Shown piece by piece: positions 1 to 7,054 of a DNA stretch of 11,959 bases; positions within the stretch are counted from its first letter, which is position 1, and each line of letters begins with the position of its first letter. Made by a program: the position numbers and the translations under genes. Source of the DNA: Lentzea aerocolonigenes. GTDB lineage: Bacteria; Actinomycetota; Actinomycetes; Mycobacteriales; Pseudonocardiaceae. The stretch spans positions 1-11,959 of the forward strand of contig NZ_JYJG01000527.1 of the NCBI RefSeq assembly GCF_000955955.1, in the 5' to 3' direction. The notes under the pieces are model-generated. The model saw nothing but the letters and a program-made list of their open reading frames with translations. It was not told where the DNA came from and did not search any database.

Positions 1-2
1 CC

Positions 3-110
3 GTCGTCGACTGGGCCCGCTGGACCATGTACGGCGACACCACCGCACGCGACCGCCTCCCCGCCGACGCATCCGGATCCAAGATCAAGTGGGAAGCCCG
101 GCTGGGGTAA
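3..110 (+). CDS. C-terminal fragment of a probable alpha/beta hydrolase
   Basis: This is an open frame entering from the left edge and ending at TAA 108-110, giving 35 residues that begin VVDWARWTMYGDTTARDR. The aromatic-rich helix followed by GDT-x-AR and a short charged tail resembles the last helix of secreted actinobacterial alpha/beta hydrolases of the dienelactone-hydrolase/cutinase type; that is recall of the family, not an alignment. No catalytic residue lies in the visible part. A strong hairpin starts 21 nt after the stop, consistent with a real gene end. The product assignment is tentative; the coding call is firmer because the frame carries typical high-GC codon use and ends at a hairpin. 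Confidence 0.5.
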   Translation, partial: VVDWARWTMYGDTTARDRLPADASGSKIKWEARLG

Positions 111-131
111 TGCGCCCAGGTGGACATCGAA

Positions 132-155
132 GCCCGCGCCACACGTGGCGCGGGC
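132..155 (+). terminator. GC-rich hairpin after the hydrolase gene
   Basis: Perfect 10-bp inverted repeat GCCCGCGCCA / TGGCGCGGGC around the tetraloop CACG, 21 nt downstream of the TAA at 108-110. It lacks a T-tract, which is common for actinomycete terminators. Its place between a gene end and the next rightward start at 196 fits transcription termination. Confidence 0.7.
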
Positions 156-195
156 CAGTCCCCACAACCACAACAGATGGGATGACCAGGTTCCC

Positions 196-724
196 ATGAC
201 GAGACCTTCCCCGTTCCGATTCCACGAGGACGTCCACGCAGGCGTCTCACCGCCCTCGTCCTCGCCGGCGCGATGACCACGGTCGCCGCTGCCACACTCG
301 TCACGCAGCCGTCGGCGCAGCCCGCGATGATCGATCCGACGGCGTACAAACAGATCGTGTCGTGACACAGCGGCAAAGCAGTCGCCGTCGCCTCAAATTC
401 CACAATGGACTGCCATGCATCCTTCGGTGGCCTGACACCGGTGTCGCTAACCAGCAGTCGCAGCCGGTCAAGGTCGGCGCGCCCCAGAGGCGTACTACGA
501 CGAAAGTCTCGGTCAGTTCGTCGTGTTCTGACTTCCGCACCTTCAGCACGCAACGGGTCTGGGTCGACAAGGGCTACTCCACGATCGACTCGACCCTCAC
601 CAAGCACAACGGCACCCACTACCGCTTCACGAAGGACGAACGGAGTCCTTCACAGTCCACCTGCGGCAAGTTCGTCCTCGCGGAGAAGTCGACGACGATC
701 CTCAACCACAACTCCTCCTTCGTC
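196..724 (+). pseudogene. Broken secreted glycosidase: signal peptide, ricin-B lectin piece and GH43-like piece
   Basis: Three pieces lie in order. From ATG 196 the frame dies at TGA 274, but the adjacent frame from about 231 reads RRRLTALVLAGAMTTVAAAT plus an alanine-rich tail, a typical export signal. That frame continues YKQIVS-stop-HSGKAVAV; ricin-B (CBM13) lectins read IVSRHSGK here, so the TGA at 363-365 looks like an Arg CGA turned into a stop. At about 402-408 the homology moves to another frame, with WPDTGVANQQSQPVKVG matching the lectin QxW repeat (W changed to S). From about 530 the same frame reads DFRTFSTQRVWVDKGYS, HYRFTKDERSPS and GKFVLAEKST, resembling an internal stretch of GH43-like arabinofuranosidase-type proteins. 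The rest of the lectin and the start of the GH43 domain are missing, implying a deletion around 482-530. At least two frameshifts, one nonsense codon and one deletion make it non-functional. The GH43 assignment is from motif memory. Confidence 0.72.
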
Positions 725-986
725 ACATCGACGACATCAGCCCGATCAACGAGCCGGCCGTCGGGTTCTCCAGTGCGGCCACCACAACCAGCACGTAGAG
801 GTGGCGGCGTGCTCGTACCCGGTTCGCCAGGCCGGCGGTCACCTACGAGCGGCGACTGGCCGCTTGGCGGGCCAGGGGCAAGGCCCAGCCGATCCAAACG
901 AGACGCAGCCTGATGACGACAACTCGAAACTCACGAAGTGACATCTAAGGTCTGCCAGGCCGACCACCACGAACCGGAGAGTGGAG
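725..986. other. Gene-free stretch between the glycosidase remnant and the XRE regulator
   Basis: No frame here shows a recognisable family. Frame fragments such as DDISPINEPAVGF (from about 730) and TYERRLAAWRARGKAQP (ending at TAA 946-948) are probably degraded coding DNA continuing from the pseudogene, but neither can be assigned. The last 40-60 bases must hold the promoter and leader of the regulator; I see no convincing -35/-10 pair, only the ribosome-binding GGAGAG at 976-981. Confidence 0.4.
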
Positions 987-1991
987 ATGTCGTCCGACGC
1001 AGCGCTACGTGAACAAGTACTGCCCGTCCCCGACCGGCAGGTCGAACTCAGGGAGTTCCTGCGGTCACGTAGAGCCCGCCTCAAACCGGAAGACGTGGAT
1101 CTGCCGTCATCCGGGCGGCGCAGGGTTCCCGGGCTGCGGCGCGAGGAACTGGCGCAACTGGCGGGCGTGTCGTTCGCCTACTACGCCCGGCTCGAGCAGG
1201 GATACGGCGACGGCATGTCCACCGCGGTGCTCGACGCCGTCGCACGAGCCCTCAAACTGACCGGCGAAGAACGCGACCACCTCCTCCGCCTCGCCCAGCG
1301 CGAACGTGCGACCCAGCCCAATGTCCAGCAGGTACGACCTGAGATTCAGAACCTGCTCGACGCACTCGGCGTCCCCGCCTTCGTCGCCGGCCGGTGCATG
1401 AACATCCTCGGCTGGAACCGGCTCGCCGCCACCGTCTTCGGGGACTTCTCGGACCTGCCGCCACACGAGCGCAGCTGGCCCCGGCAAATGTTCCTGTCCC
1501 CCGCAGCCGGTGAGCGTTTCGTCGACCTGGACGTGCGGCAGCAGGCCACAGCCGGGATTCTGCGCTTCAACCAGGGCCTCCACCCCGACGACCCCGAACT
1601 CGCCTCCCTGATAGCGGAGCTGTCGCAGAAGAGCGAGCGATTCCAGCTGCTGTGGGCCCGGCACGAGGTGGGCTGCGGACGCCCCGACGTGCTGCGCATG
1701 CGGCACCCTCTCGTCGGGGAGTTCGAGCTCAAGCCTGAACCTTGCCTACTGCCGTCCGATCCCGACCAGCGACTGCTGACCTACCACGCCGAGCCGGGCT
1801 CCCCGTCGGAGAAAGCCCTGCGAATCCTGGCGCGGTGGGGCGAGCGTTCAGGCGACCCTGCGGTGAATGGGACCGGAGACCTGGGACAAACGCCGGCCGG
1901 AGCCGCTGTTCGAGTCGGCGACGATCTCGGCGATGATGGAGATCGCCGTCTCCTCCGGGGTGCCTGCCTGCAGGTCGAGTCCGATCGGTGA
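987..1991 (+). CDS. XRE-family regulator with MmyB-like ligand-binding domain and unusual C-terminal tail
   Basis: Predicted cytoplasmic DNA-binding regulator of 334 residues. An XRE helix-turn-helix spans about residues 48-90 (GLRREELAQLAGVSFAYYARLEQG), followed by the MmyB-like ligand-binding domain (about 115-285; ILGWNRLA, LLTYHAEPGSPSEKAL). ATG 987 is preferred over GTG 981 because GGAGAG (976-981) sits 5 nt before the ATG but would touch the GTG. Family members normally stop soon after the YHAEPGSPSE-x-AL segment; this frame runs on about 45 residues. The extra tail is low-complexity (GDDLGDDGDRR) and lies antisense to the conserved 3' end of the XdhC gene, so the native stop was probably lost. 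Such regulators often control a neighbouring oxidoreductase gene, so the convergent molybdenum hydroxylase operon is a possible target, though no operator is visible. Confidence 0.88.
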   Translation: MSSDAALREQVLPVPDRQVELREFLRSRRARLKPEDVDLPSSGRRRVPGLRREELAQLAGVSFAYYARLEQGYGDGMSTAVLDAVARALKLTGEERDHLLRLAQRERATQPNVQQVRPEIQNLLDALGVPAFVAGRCMNILGWNRLAATVFGDFSDLPPHERSWPRQMFLSPAAGERFVDLDVRQQATAGILRFNQGLHPDDPELASLIAELSQKSERFQLLWARHEVGCGRPDVLRMRHPLVGEFELKPEPCLLPSDPDQRLLTYHAEPGSPSEKALRILARWGERSGDPAVNGTGDLGQTPAGAAVRVGDDLGDDGDRRLLRGACLQVESDR

Positions 1992-2960
1992 GCGCAGCCG
2001 CACGAGCTGCTCCTCGGGCACTCCTGCCTCACGCAGCCGGACGAGGCGGTGGTCGTGGGTGCGCCGGGAGCCCATCGCGCCCACGTACCCGACCGGAAGG
2101 CCGAGTGCCAGGCGCAGCAGGGGAATGTCGAACTTGGCGTCGTGGGTGAGAACGCAGACGGCGGTGCGGGCGTCGACCTCCGTGCTCGCGAGGTAGCGGT
2201 GCGGCCAGTCGACGACGACCTCGTCGGCGTGCGGGAAGCGGGCGGCGGTGGCGAAGACGGGGCGGGCGTCGCAGACGGTGACGTGGTAGCCGAGGAAGGC
2301 CCCGGCCTGGCTGAGCGCGGCGGCGAAGTCGACGGCGCCGAAGATCAGCATCCGGGGGCGTGCGGCGTGCGTGTGGACCAGCAGCGTGAGCTTTTCCGGA
2401 CACGCACCGTCGCCGCCGACTTGGACGCGGGTGGTCCGCCCCGCTCGTAGCAACGCGCGGGCCTGGCTCACCACCGCCTGGTCCTCCCGCGAGCGGCCCA
2501 GGGAGCCGCTGTGCGCGTTGCAGCTCCCGTACACGGACACAGTGCGGCCGATGAGGTCATCCGGACCGTCCGCGATCTGCGCCACCGCGACAGGTCGCCC
2601 GCCTGCCGCTCGTTCCAGTGCCAGCGTGAGGTGAGAACGGTCGGCCGGGTGGACGAGTTGAACCAGCACCTCGAGTTCACCACCACAGGTCAGGCCCACG
2701 GCGAAGGCGTCGTCGTCGGAATAGCCGAACCGGGTCAGCACCGGGGGGCCACCCGACTGGAGGACCTGTTGGCACAGTTCGTAGACAGCACCTTCCACGC
2801 AGCCTCCGGAGATGCTGCCGACGGCCTCGCCATCGGCGGCGACAGCCAGTGAGGTGCCGGGCGGCAGAGGCGCGCTGCCGCTGACCCCTACCACGGTGGC
2901 CAGCGTGAACGGGCGGGCCTTGCGCAACCAGAGGGACAACGTGTCCGCGATGTTCAACAA
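1848..2960 (-). CDS. xdhC: XdhC-family molybdenum cofactor insertion/sulfuration factor
   Basis: Cytoplasmic maturation factor for xanthine-dehydrogenase-type enzymes: XdhC proteins bind molybdenum cofactor, help its sulfuration and deliver it to the apoenzyme. The 370-residue product has the N-terminal XdhC domain with the signature SGGCVEGAVY (about 51-60) and GLTCGGELEVLVQ (about 89-101), then the C-terminal Rossmann-like XdhC domain (PRMLIFGAVDFAAAL, YVGAMGSRRT, SPIGLDLQAGTPEETA). The start is taken at the first of two TTG codons, complement of 2958-2960, giving MLNIADTL as in relatives; GGGAG at 2969-2973 lies 8 nt upstream. A longer frame to GTG 3056 adds an unconserved proline/arginine-rich stretch and is disfavoured. 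As last gene of the operon after the three enzyme subunits it corresponds in position to E. coli paoD. Its last 144 nt overlap the convergent regulator gene. Confidence 0.92.
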   Translation of the reverse strand: MLNIADTLSLWLRKARPFTLATVVGVSGSAPLPPGTSLAVAADGEAVGSISGGCVEGAVYELCQQVLQSGGPPVLTRFGYSDDDAFAVGLTCGGELEVLVQLVHPADRSHLTLALERAAGGRPVAVAQIADGPDDLIGRTVSVYGSCNAHSGSLGRSREDQAVVSQARALLRAGRTTRVQVGGDGACPEKLTLLVHTHAARPRMLIFGAVDFAAALSQAGAFLGYHVTVCDARPVFATAARFPHADEVVVDWPHRYLASTEVDARTAVCVLTHDAKFDIPLLRLALGLPVGYVGAMGSRRTHDHRLVRLREAGVPEEQLVRLRSPIGLDLQAGTPEETAISIIAEIVADSNSGSGRRLSQVSGPIHRRVA

Positions 2961-2968
2961 CGGTGGAT

Positions 2969-2973
2969 CTCCC
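2969..2973 (-). promoter_or_regulatory. Ribosome binding site deciding the TTG start of xdhC
   Basis: GGGAG on the minus strand, 8 nt before the TTG at 2958-2960. No comparable site precedes the upstream GTG at 3056, so this site fixes the shorter protein with the family-typical N-terminus. Confidence 0.6.
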
Positions 2974-3034
2974 GTGGACGTTGGTGCCCGCCGCCGCTCC
3001 CGACTGATCGGGTGGAGTCGGGCGACGGCGGGCA

Positions 3035-3079
3035 GGACGGCCGGGTCCGGGCACACCTGTGAGGCGAACCCGGCCGTCC
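3035..3079 (-). terminator. Intercistronic 12-bp inverted repeat between molybdopterin subunit gene and xdhC
   Basis: Perfect 12-bp arms GGACGGCCGGGT (3035-3046) and ACCCGGCCGTCC (3068-3079) around a 21-nt loop, beginning 4 nt after the stop of the molybdopterin subunit gene. It has no T-tract. It could be a partial terminator lowering xdhC expression, an mRNA 3'-end stabiliser after processing, or a protein-binding palindrome. The arms are seen directly; the role is inferred. Confidence 0.6.
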
Positions 3080-3083
3080 GGTC

Positions 3084-5276
3084 TCAGAGCAGGGCTTCCG
3101 CGGTGATGGGCAGCTCGTGGACGCGGCGTCCGGTGGCGTGGAAGACCGCGTTGGCGATGGCCGGTGCGACGCCGACCTTGACGAGCTCACCCAGGCCCTT
3201 GACGCCGATGGGGTCGGCCTTGCGATCGTCCCCGTCGAGGTAGATCGCCCTCAGCTCGGGGATGTCGGCGTTGACCGGCACGAGGTAGTCGGCGAGGTTG
3301 GCGTTGACGATACGGCCGTCGCGGTGGTCGGTGACCGTGTGCTCCAGCAGGGCCATGCCGATGCCGCCGATCATGCCGCCGAGCGCCTGGCTGTCGGCGA
3401 GCTTCGGACTGATGATCCGGCCCGCGTCGTAGACGCTGAGCATCCGCCGCACCCGCACCAGGCCGAGCCGGGCGTCGACGCCGACCTCGGCGAACACGGC
3501 GCTGTAGCCGTACATCGAGTACGGGGTCTCGGCCGGCGGGGTGTAACCGCCGTTCGCTTCGAGGTGGGTCAGGTTGTTGCGGGCCAGGAGCTGCCGGTAG
3601 GTCTCCCCACGAGCAGGCTTGTCCTTGACCTGCAGCCGTCCGGCAATGACCACGACATCGTCCGGCCTGACACCGTGCAGCGGTGAACGCTGATCACCGA
3701 CCGCGAGCCTGATCGCCTGCAGGCGCAGCTTGTCGCAGGTGTCCTGGACGGCGGATCCCACGCTGGCCATGAGCTGCGACGCGCCCTGCGGCGGGGCCGG
3801 TGGCATGGTCGTGTCGCCCAGCCGGAACTCGACCTCACGCACCGCCAGCCCCAGTGCGTCGGCCGCGACCTGGGTCATCGACGTGTACGTGCCGGGACCC
3901 GCGTCACTCGCCGCGGACTGGACCACCGCGGTGCCGCCCGCGTCGAGGCGGGCATGCGCCTCGGCCCGCGCCCGCCTGGTGTCGTAGCAGCCGGTGGCGA
4001 CGCCGGTGCCGACGAGCCAGTCACCGTCACGGGTGGAACGCGGCTTCGGGTTGCGCCTGCCCCAGCCGAACTCTTGGGCGCCGGTCTGGAAGCACTCGCG
4101 CAGTCTTCTGGTGGAGAAGGGCAGTCCGGTCGACAGGTCTTTGGTGGGTTCGTTGCGCAGCCGCAGCTCGACCGGGTCGATGCCGAGCTCGTGGGCGAGC
4201 TCGTCCATCGCGACCTCGATGCAGAACGACGTGCTGCTGAAGCCCGGGCCGCGCATCCACAGTGGAGTGTTGACGTCGAGCGACACCGTGCGCAGCGTCT
4301 GGCTGACGTTGGGCACGTTGTAGAGCATCTGCCCAAGGAACAGCGTGGCTTCCCAGAACGTCTCGTGGTTCGAGGTCTCGTACGTGGGCTCGTGCGCCAT
4401 CGCGGTGAGGCGCCCCTGGCGGTCCGCACCGAGGCGCAGCCTGTACTGGTACCGGGGCCGGTAGCCGACCGTGAAGTACATCTGCCTGCGGCTCAGCGCG
4501 AGCTTCACCGGGCATCCCATCTCGCGCGCGGCGAGCGCCGCGATGGCCACGTGCGGCCAGGTCCGCAGGGCGCTGCCGAACGCACCGCCGACGAACGGCG
4601 AGATCACGCGCACGTTCTCCACGGGGATGCCGAACACGGCCGCGGCCTCGTTCTGCACGCCGATCACGTACTGGGTCTTGTCCCACAGCGTGAGCTTGTC
4701 GCCGTCCCAGCTGGCGATGGTGCCGTGCGGTTCCATCGGGTTGTGGTGGTTGCGGGCGAGGTGGAACTCCCTGTCCAGCCGGACCGCCGCGGACGCGAGC
4801 GCCGCCTCCGTGTCACCCCGTGCGTAGTTCAGCAGCGGGTCGCCGGGGCGGCCCGCGAGGTCGGTCGTGGGCTGCCTGGCCTCGTAGGAGACGTCGACCA
4901 GGGAGGCACCGTGCTGGGCGGTCTCGATCGTCGTGGCCACGACGACGGCGACCGGCTGGCCGAAGAACAGGATCTGGTCGTCCTGGAAGACGCGCAGCCG
5001 CCGGCCCCGTGGGTTGTTCGAGACCGGGTTGTCGCGGTACACCAGCCTCGGCGCGTTGCGATGGGTGATCACCTTCAGCACGCCGGGATGGGACTCGGCC
5101 GCGCTGGTGTCGATGCCGGTGATGCGGCCGAGCGCGATGCTGCTGTCGACGACGACCGCGTGCACGGCGCCGGGGACGTCGTGATCGACGGCGTAGTCGG
5201 CCTGACCGGTGACCTTGAGCCGTCCGTCCACCCGGGACAGTGGTGAACCGACGGCTTTCTGCGGCTGCGGACTCAC
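3084..5276 (-). CDS. paoC: Aldehyde oxidoreductase molybdenum-binding subunit (PaoC/YagR-like)
   Basis: Large catalytic subunit of a xanthine-dehydrogenase-family molybdenum hydroxylase that oxidises aldehydes or N-heterocycles with water as oxygen source. The 730-residue length is close to E. coli PaoC. Order: N-terminal hammerhead domain (about 20-140; SRVDGRLKVTGQADYAV, FFGQPVAVVVA), then cofactor-binding domains with HNPMEPHG (178-185), GGAFGS (230-235), MRGPGF (341-346) and the C-terminal G-x-KG-x-GE motif at 691-697, whose Glu697 is the expected catalytic base. GTG 5276 is chosen because it overlaps the stop of the FAD-subunit gene (GTGA), follows a G-run 6 nt upstream, and gives the conserved N-terminus; the frame continues open to 5792, but that extension is antisense-like Arg/Gly-rich sequence inside the neighbouring gene. 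No signal peptide: export would be with the Tat-bearing partner. Exact substrate is unknown. Confidence 0.93.
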   Translation of the reverse strand: MSPQPQKAVGSPLSRVDGRLKVTGQADYAVDHDVPGAVHAVVVDSSIALGRITGIDTSAAESHPGVLKVITHRNAPRLVYRDNPVSNNPRGRRLRVFQDDQILFFGQPVAVVVATTIETAQHGASLVDVSYEARQPTTDLAGRPGDPLLNYARGDTEAALASAAVRLDREFHLARNHHNPMEPHGTIASWDGDKLTLWDKTQYVIGVQNEAAAVFGIPVENVRVISPFVGGAFGSALRTWPHVAIAALAAREMGCPVKLALSRRQMYFTVGYRPRYQYRLRLGADRQGRLTAMAHEPTYETSNHETFWEATLFLGQMLYNVPNVSQTLRTVSLDVNTPLWMRGPGFSSTSFCIEVAMDELAHELGIDPVELRLRNEPTKDLSTGLPFSTRRLRECFQTGAQEFGWGRRNPKPRSTRDGDWLVGTGVATGCYDTRRARAEAHARLDAGGTAVVQSAASDAGPGTYTSMTQVAADALGLAVREVEFRLGDTTMPPAPPQGASQLMASVGSAVQDTCDKLRLQAIRLAVGDQRSPLHGVRPDDVVVIAGRLQVKDKPARGETYRQLLARNNLTHLEANGGYTPPAETPYSMYGYSAVFAEVGVDARLGLVRVRRMLSVYDAGRIISPKLADSQALGGMIGGIGMALLEHTVTDHRDGRIVNANLADYLVPVNADIPELRAIYLDGDDRKADPIGVKGLGELVKVGVAPAIANAVFHATGRRVHELPITAEALL

Positions 5277-6253
5277 CTGGTGCCCCCCACGACGCGCAAC
5301 TGGCGTTCCACCGTGCGCTTGAGCAACTCGACCTTGAACCCGTTGTGCGCGAGGGGGTGCGCCCCTTCCGCCGCCACTTCGGCCGCCTGCGCCCACAGGG
5401 CTTCCGACGGCCGCGCGCCGATCAGCCGTTGTTCGACGGCGGACAGCTTCCACGGCACGGTGCCCACGCCTCCTGCCGCCACCTTCGCCGACCGGATCAC
5501 TCCAGCCCGCACGTGCAGCGCGACGGCCGCCGAGGTGAGGGCGAACTCGTAGGACTGCCGGTCCCGCACCTTCAGATAGCCCGACCTCAGCGGTCGCGGC
5601 TGGGCGGGAATCTCCACGGCGGTGATCAGCTCGCCCGGACGCAGGTCCTGTTCGCGTTGCGGCGTGCTGCCCGGCCGCAGGAGGAAGTCGGCGAAGGCCA
5701 CGGTGCGCTCCCCCGCCGGTCCCAGCAGGTGCACGGTCGCCTCCAGCGCTGCGAACGCCACCGCCACGTCGGACGGATGCGTCGCCACGCACTGCTCGGA
5801 GGTACCCAGGATCGCGTGGGTGCGATTGAAGCCCTCACGGGCACCGCACCCAGTGCCGGGCTCGCGCCTGTTGCAGGCCGCGGTGACGTCACGGAAGTAC
5901 GTGCACCTGGGACGCTGCATGACGTTGCCGCCGATGGTGGCCATGTTCCGCAGCTGTGCTGACGCACTGAGCTCCAGCGCCTGCGAGATCACCGGGTACA
6001 GAGCGCGCACGGTGGGGTGGGCGGCGATCTCCGCCATCCGCATCAGCGCGCCGATGCGCAGTCCTCCGCCTTTGGTCGCCGTGACCTCGCGCAGTGGCAG
6101 GCCACTGATGTCGACCAACGTGCCGGGACGTTCGACGGTCTCGCGCATCAGGTCGACCAGCGTCGTCCCGCCCGCGACGTAGCGACCGCCGTCAGCGCCG
6201 GCGCGCAGCGCCGTGCGGAGGTCGGAGGCCCTGGTGTAGGAAAATGGATACAT
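5273..6253 (-). CDS. paoB: Aldehyde oxidoreductase FAD-binding subunit (PaoB/YagS-like)
   Basis: FAD-binding electron-transfer subunit, 326 residues, of the CO-dehydrogenase flavoprotein type. FAD-contact segments are VAGGTTLVDLM (about 27-37) and NMATIGGNVMQ (103-113). It carries the insert with cysteines at 117, 127, 136 and 155 (RCTYFRD, ACNRREPGTGCGA, LGTSEQCVATHPSD) that in E. coli PaoB binds an extra [4Fe-4S] cluster, absent from ordinary xanthine dehydrogenase FAD domains. All four cysteines being present argues for a PaoABC-type enzyme rather than xanthine dehydrogenase. ATG 6253 follows the [2Fe-2S] gene stop by 12 nt, with GAGG as a weak ribosome site; its own stop overlaps the next start by 4 nt, so the subunits should be made in step. 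Confidence 0.93.
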   Translation of the reverse strand: MYPFSYTRASDLRTALRAGADGGRYVAGGTTLVDLMRETVERPGTLVDISGLPLREVTATKGGGLRIGALMRMAEIAAHPTVRALYPVISQALELSASAQLRNMATIGGNVMQRPRCTYFRDVTAACNRREPGTGCGAREGFNRTHAILGTSEQCVATHPSDVAVAFAALEATVHLLGPAGERTVAFADFLLRPGSTPQREQDLRPGELITAVEIPAQPRPLRSGYLKVRDRQSYEFALTSAAVALHVRAGVIRSAKVAAGGVGTVPWKLSAVEQRLIGARPSEALWAQAAEVAAEGAHPLAHNGFKVELLKRTVERQLRVVGGTR

Positions 6254-6265
6254 GGCGGTCGCGCC

Positions 6266-6883
6266 TCATTTCCAGCGCGCGGCTTGCTCCACCGCGCGCA
6301 CGATCTTCACGTAACAGCCACAGCGACACAGGTTGCCGCTCATCCACTCCCGGATCTCCTCCGCGGATCCGGTGTGTCCCTCCCGCAGGCAGCCGAGTCC
6401 CGACATGATCTGGCCGGGAGTGCAGTAGCCGCACTGGAAGGCGTCCCGGTCGATGAACGCCTGCTGCAGTGGGTGCAGCCGGTCCCCGTTCGCCACGCCC
6501 TCGATCGTGGTGACCTCGGCACTTTCCAGGCGGACGGCGAGGGTGAGGCACCCGTTGACGCGACGCCCGTCGACCAGCACAGTGCAGGCGCCACAGGCAC
6601 CGGCGTTGCAGCCCTTCTTCGACCCGGTCAGTCCGAGGTGTTCGCGCAGCAGGTCGAGCAACGAGGTCCGGTTGTCGACCGTGACGGTGAGCTGCCTGCC
6701 GTTGACGGTGACGGAGACACGGGTGCTGGGCACCGGTTCGGCTGTCGCAGGTGCTGCGGCGAACGCGGACGCCCCCGCCGTCAGTTCGCCGGCCGCGACC
6801 ACACCGCCGACGGCGACGGTGGTCGCGACGAACGTGCGCCGGGTGAGGCCTGTCGATTCCCCTGCTGGAGGTTCCGTGGACAT
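6266..6883 (-). CDS. paoA: Tat-exported [2Fe-2S] subunit of aldehyde oxidoreductase (PaoA/YagT-like)
   Basis: Iron-sulfur subunit, 205 residues. The N-terminus carries a twin-arginine signal: LTRRTFVATTVAVGGVVAAG followed by an alanine-rich region with AxA cleavage candidates (about residues 38-45). The mature part has the plant-ferredoxin-type cluster C92-x4-C97-x2-C100 with C112, then the second [2Fe-2S] domain with C151-x2-C154 and C186-x-C188 (CGYCTPG, LCRCGC). The Tat signal implies that the folded, cofactor-loaded trimer acts outside the cytoplasm, as for E. coli PaoABC. ATG 6883 is used; GTG 6892 in frame would add MDA. Neither has a clear ribosome site, so the message may have a very short leader. 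It is first gene of the operon with the FAD and molybdopterin subunits and XdhC. Confidence 0.92.
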   Translation of the reverse strand: MSTEPPAGESTGLTRRTFVATTVAVGGVVAAGELTAGASAFAAAPATAEPVPSTRVSVTVNGRQLTVTVDNRTSLLDLLREHLGLTGSKKGCNAGACGACTVLVDGRRVNGCLTLAVRLESAEVTTIEGVANGDRLHPLQQAFIDRDAFQCGYCTPGQIMSGLGCLREGHTGSAEEIREWMSGNLCRCGCYVKIVRAVEQAARWK

Positions 6884-7054
6884 GGCGTCCACTTTGGGGC
6901 GTGGCGCACGACTCAGGAAGCGGACGTGCTTCGTACGACTGGCTTTGGTACCACTGACAGTAGTCGTTTCGCGGCTGTCCGGGCCGAACTCGCTGGGGCT
7001 GACGGCGACGGTGTGACAGGCCGGCTGTCGCGCACTCTCACCGAGGTGCCGGGA
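6884..7054 (-). promoter_or_regulatory. Probable promoter region of the aldehyde oxidoreductase operon
   Basis: This 171-bp gap lies between the asparaginase stop and the [2Fe-2S] subunit start. It is the only gap large enough for an operon promoter. Minus-strand TACTGT and TACGAA are possible -10 boxes, but no good -35 partner is seen. Palindromes TCGTACGA (near 6936) and GGTACC (near 6949) and a weak 5-bp hairpin GACAG/CTGTC (7015-7029, which could end the asparaginase transcript) are present. Read-through from the upstream operon cannot be excluded. Confidence 0.35.

Noticed and set aside
730..797. DDISPINEPAVGF fragment as a GH30-like catalytic loop (SPxNEP)
   Set aside because: The NEP motif is tempting, but the open stretch is only about 22 codons with no other GH30 sequence around it, so chance is likely.
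981..986. GTG 981 as start of the XRE regulator
   Set aside because: The GGAGAG ribosome site would overlap this codon; ATG 987 has correct 5-nt spacing.
3954..5246. Long plus-strand open frame (430 codons) opposite the molybdopterin subunit gene
   Set aside because: It is the antisense of a clearly conserved gene, with Arg/Gly/Val-rich low-complexity translation and no motif; high-GC DNA gives long antisense frames.
5277..5792. N-terminal extension of the molybdopterin subunit frame
   Set aside because: Inside the FAD-subunit gene in another frame, Arg/Gly-rich and not family-like; GTG 5276 overlapping the upstream stop gives the normal length.
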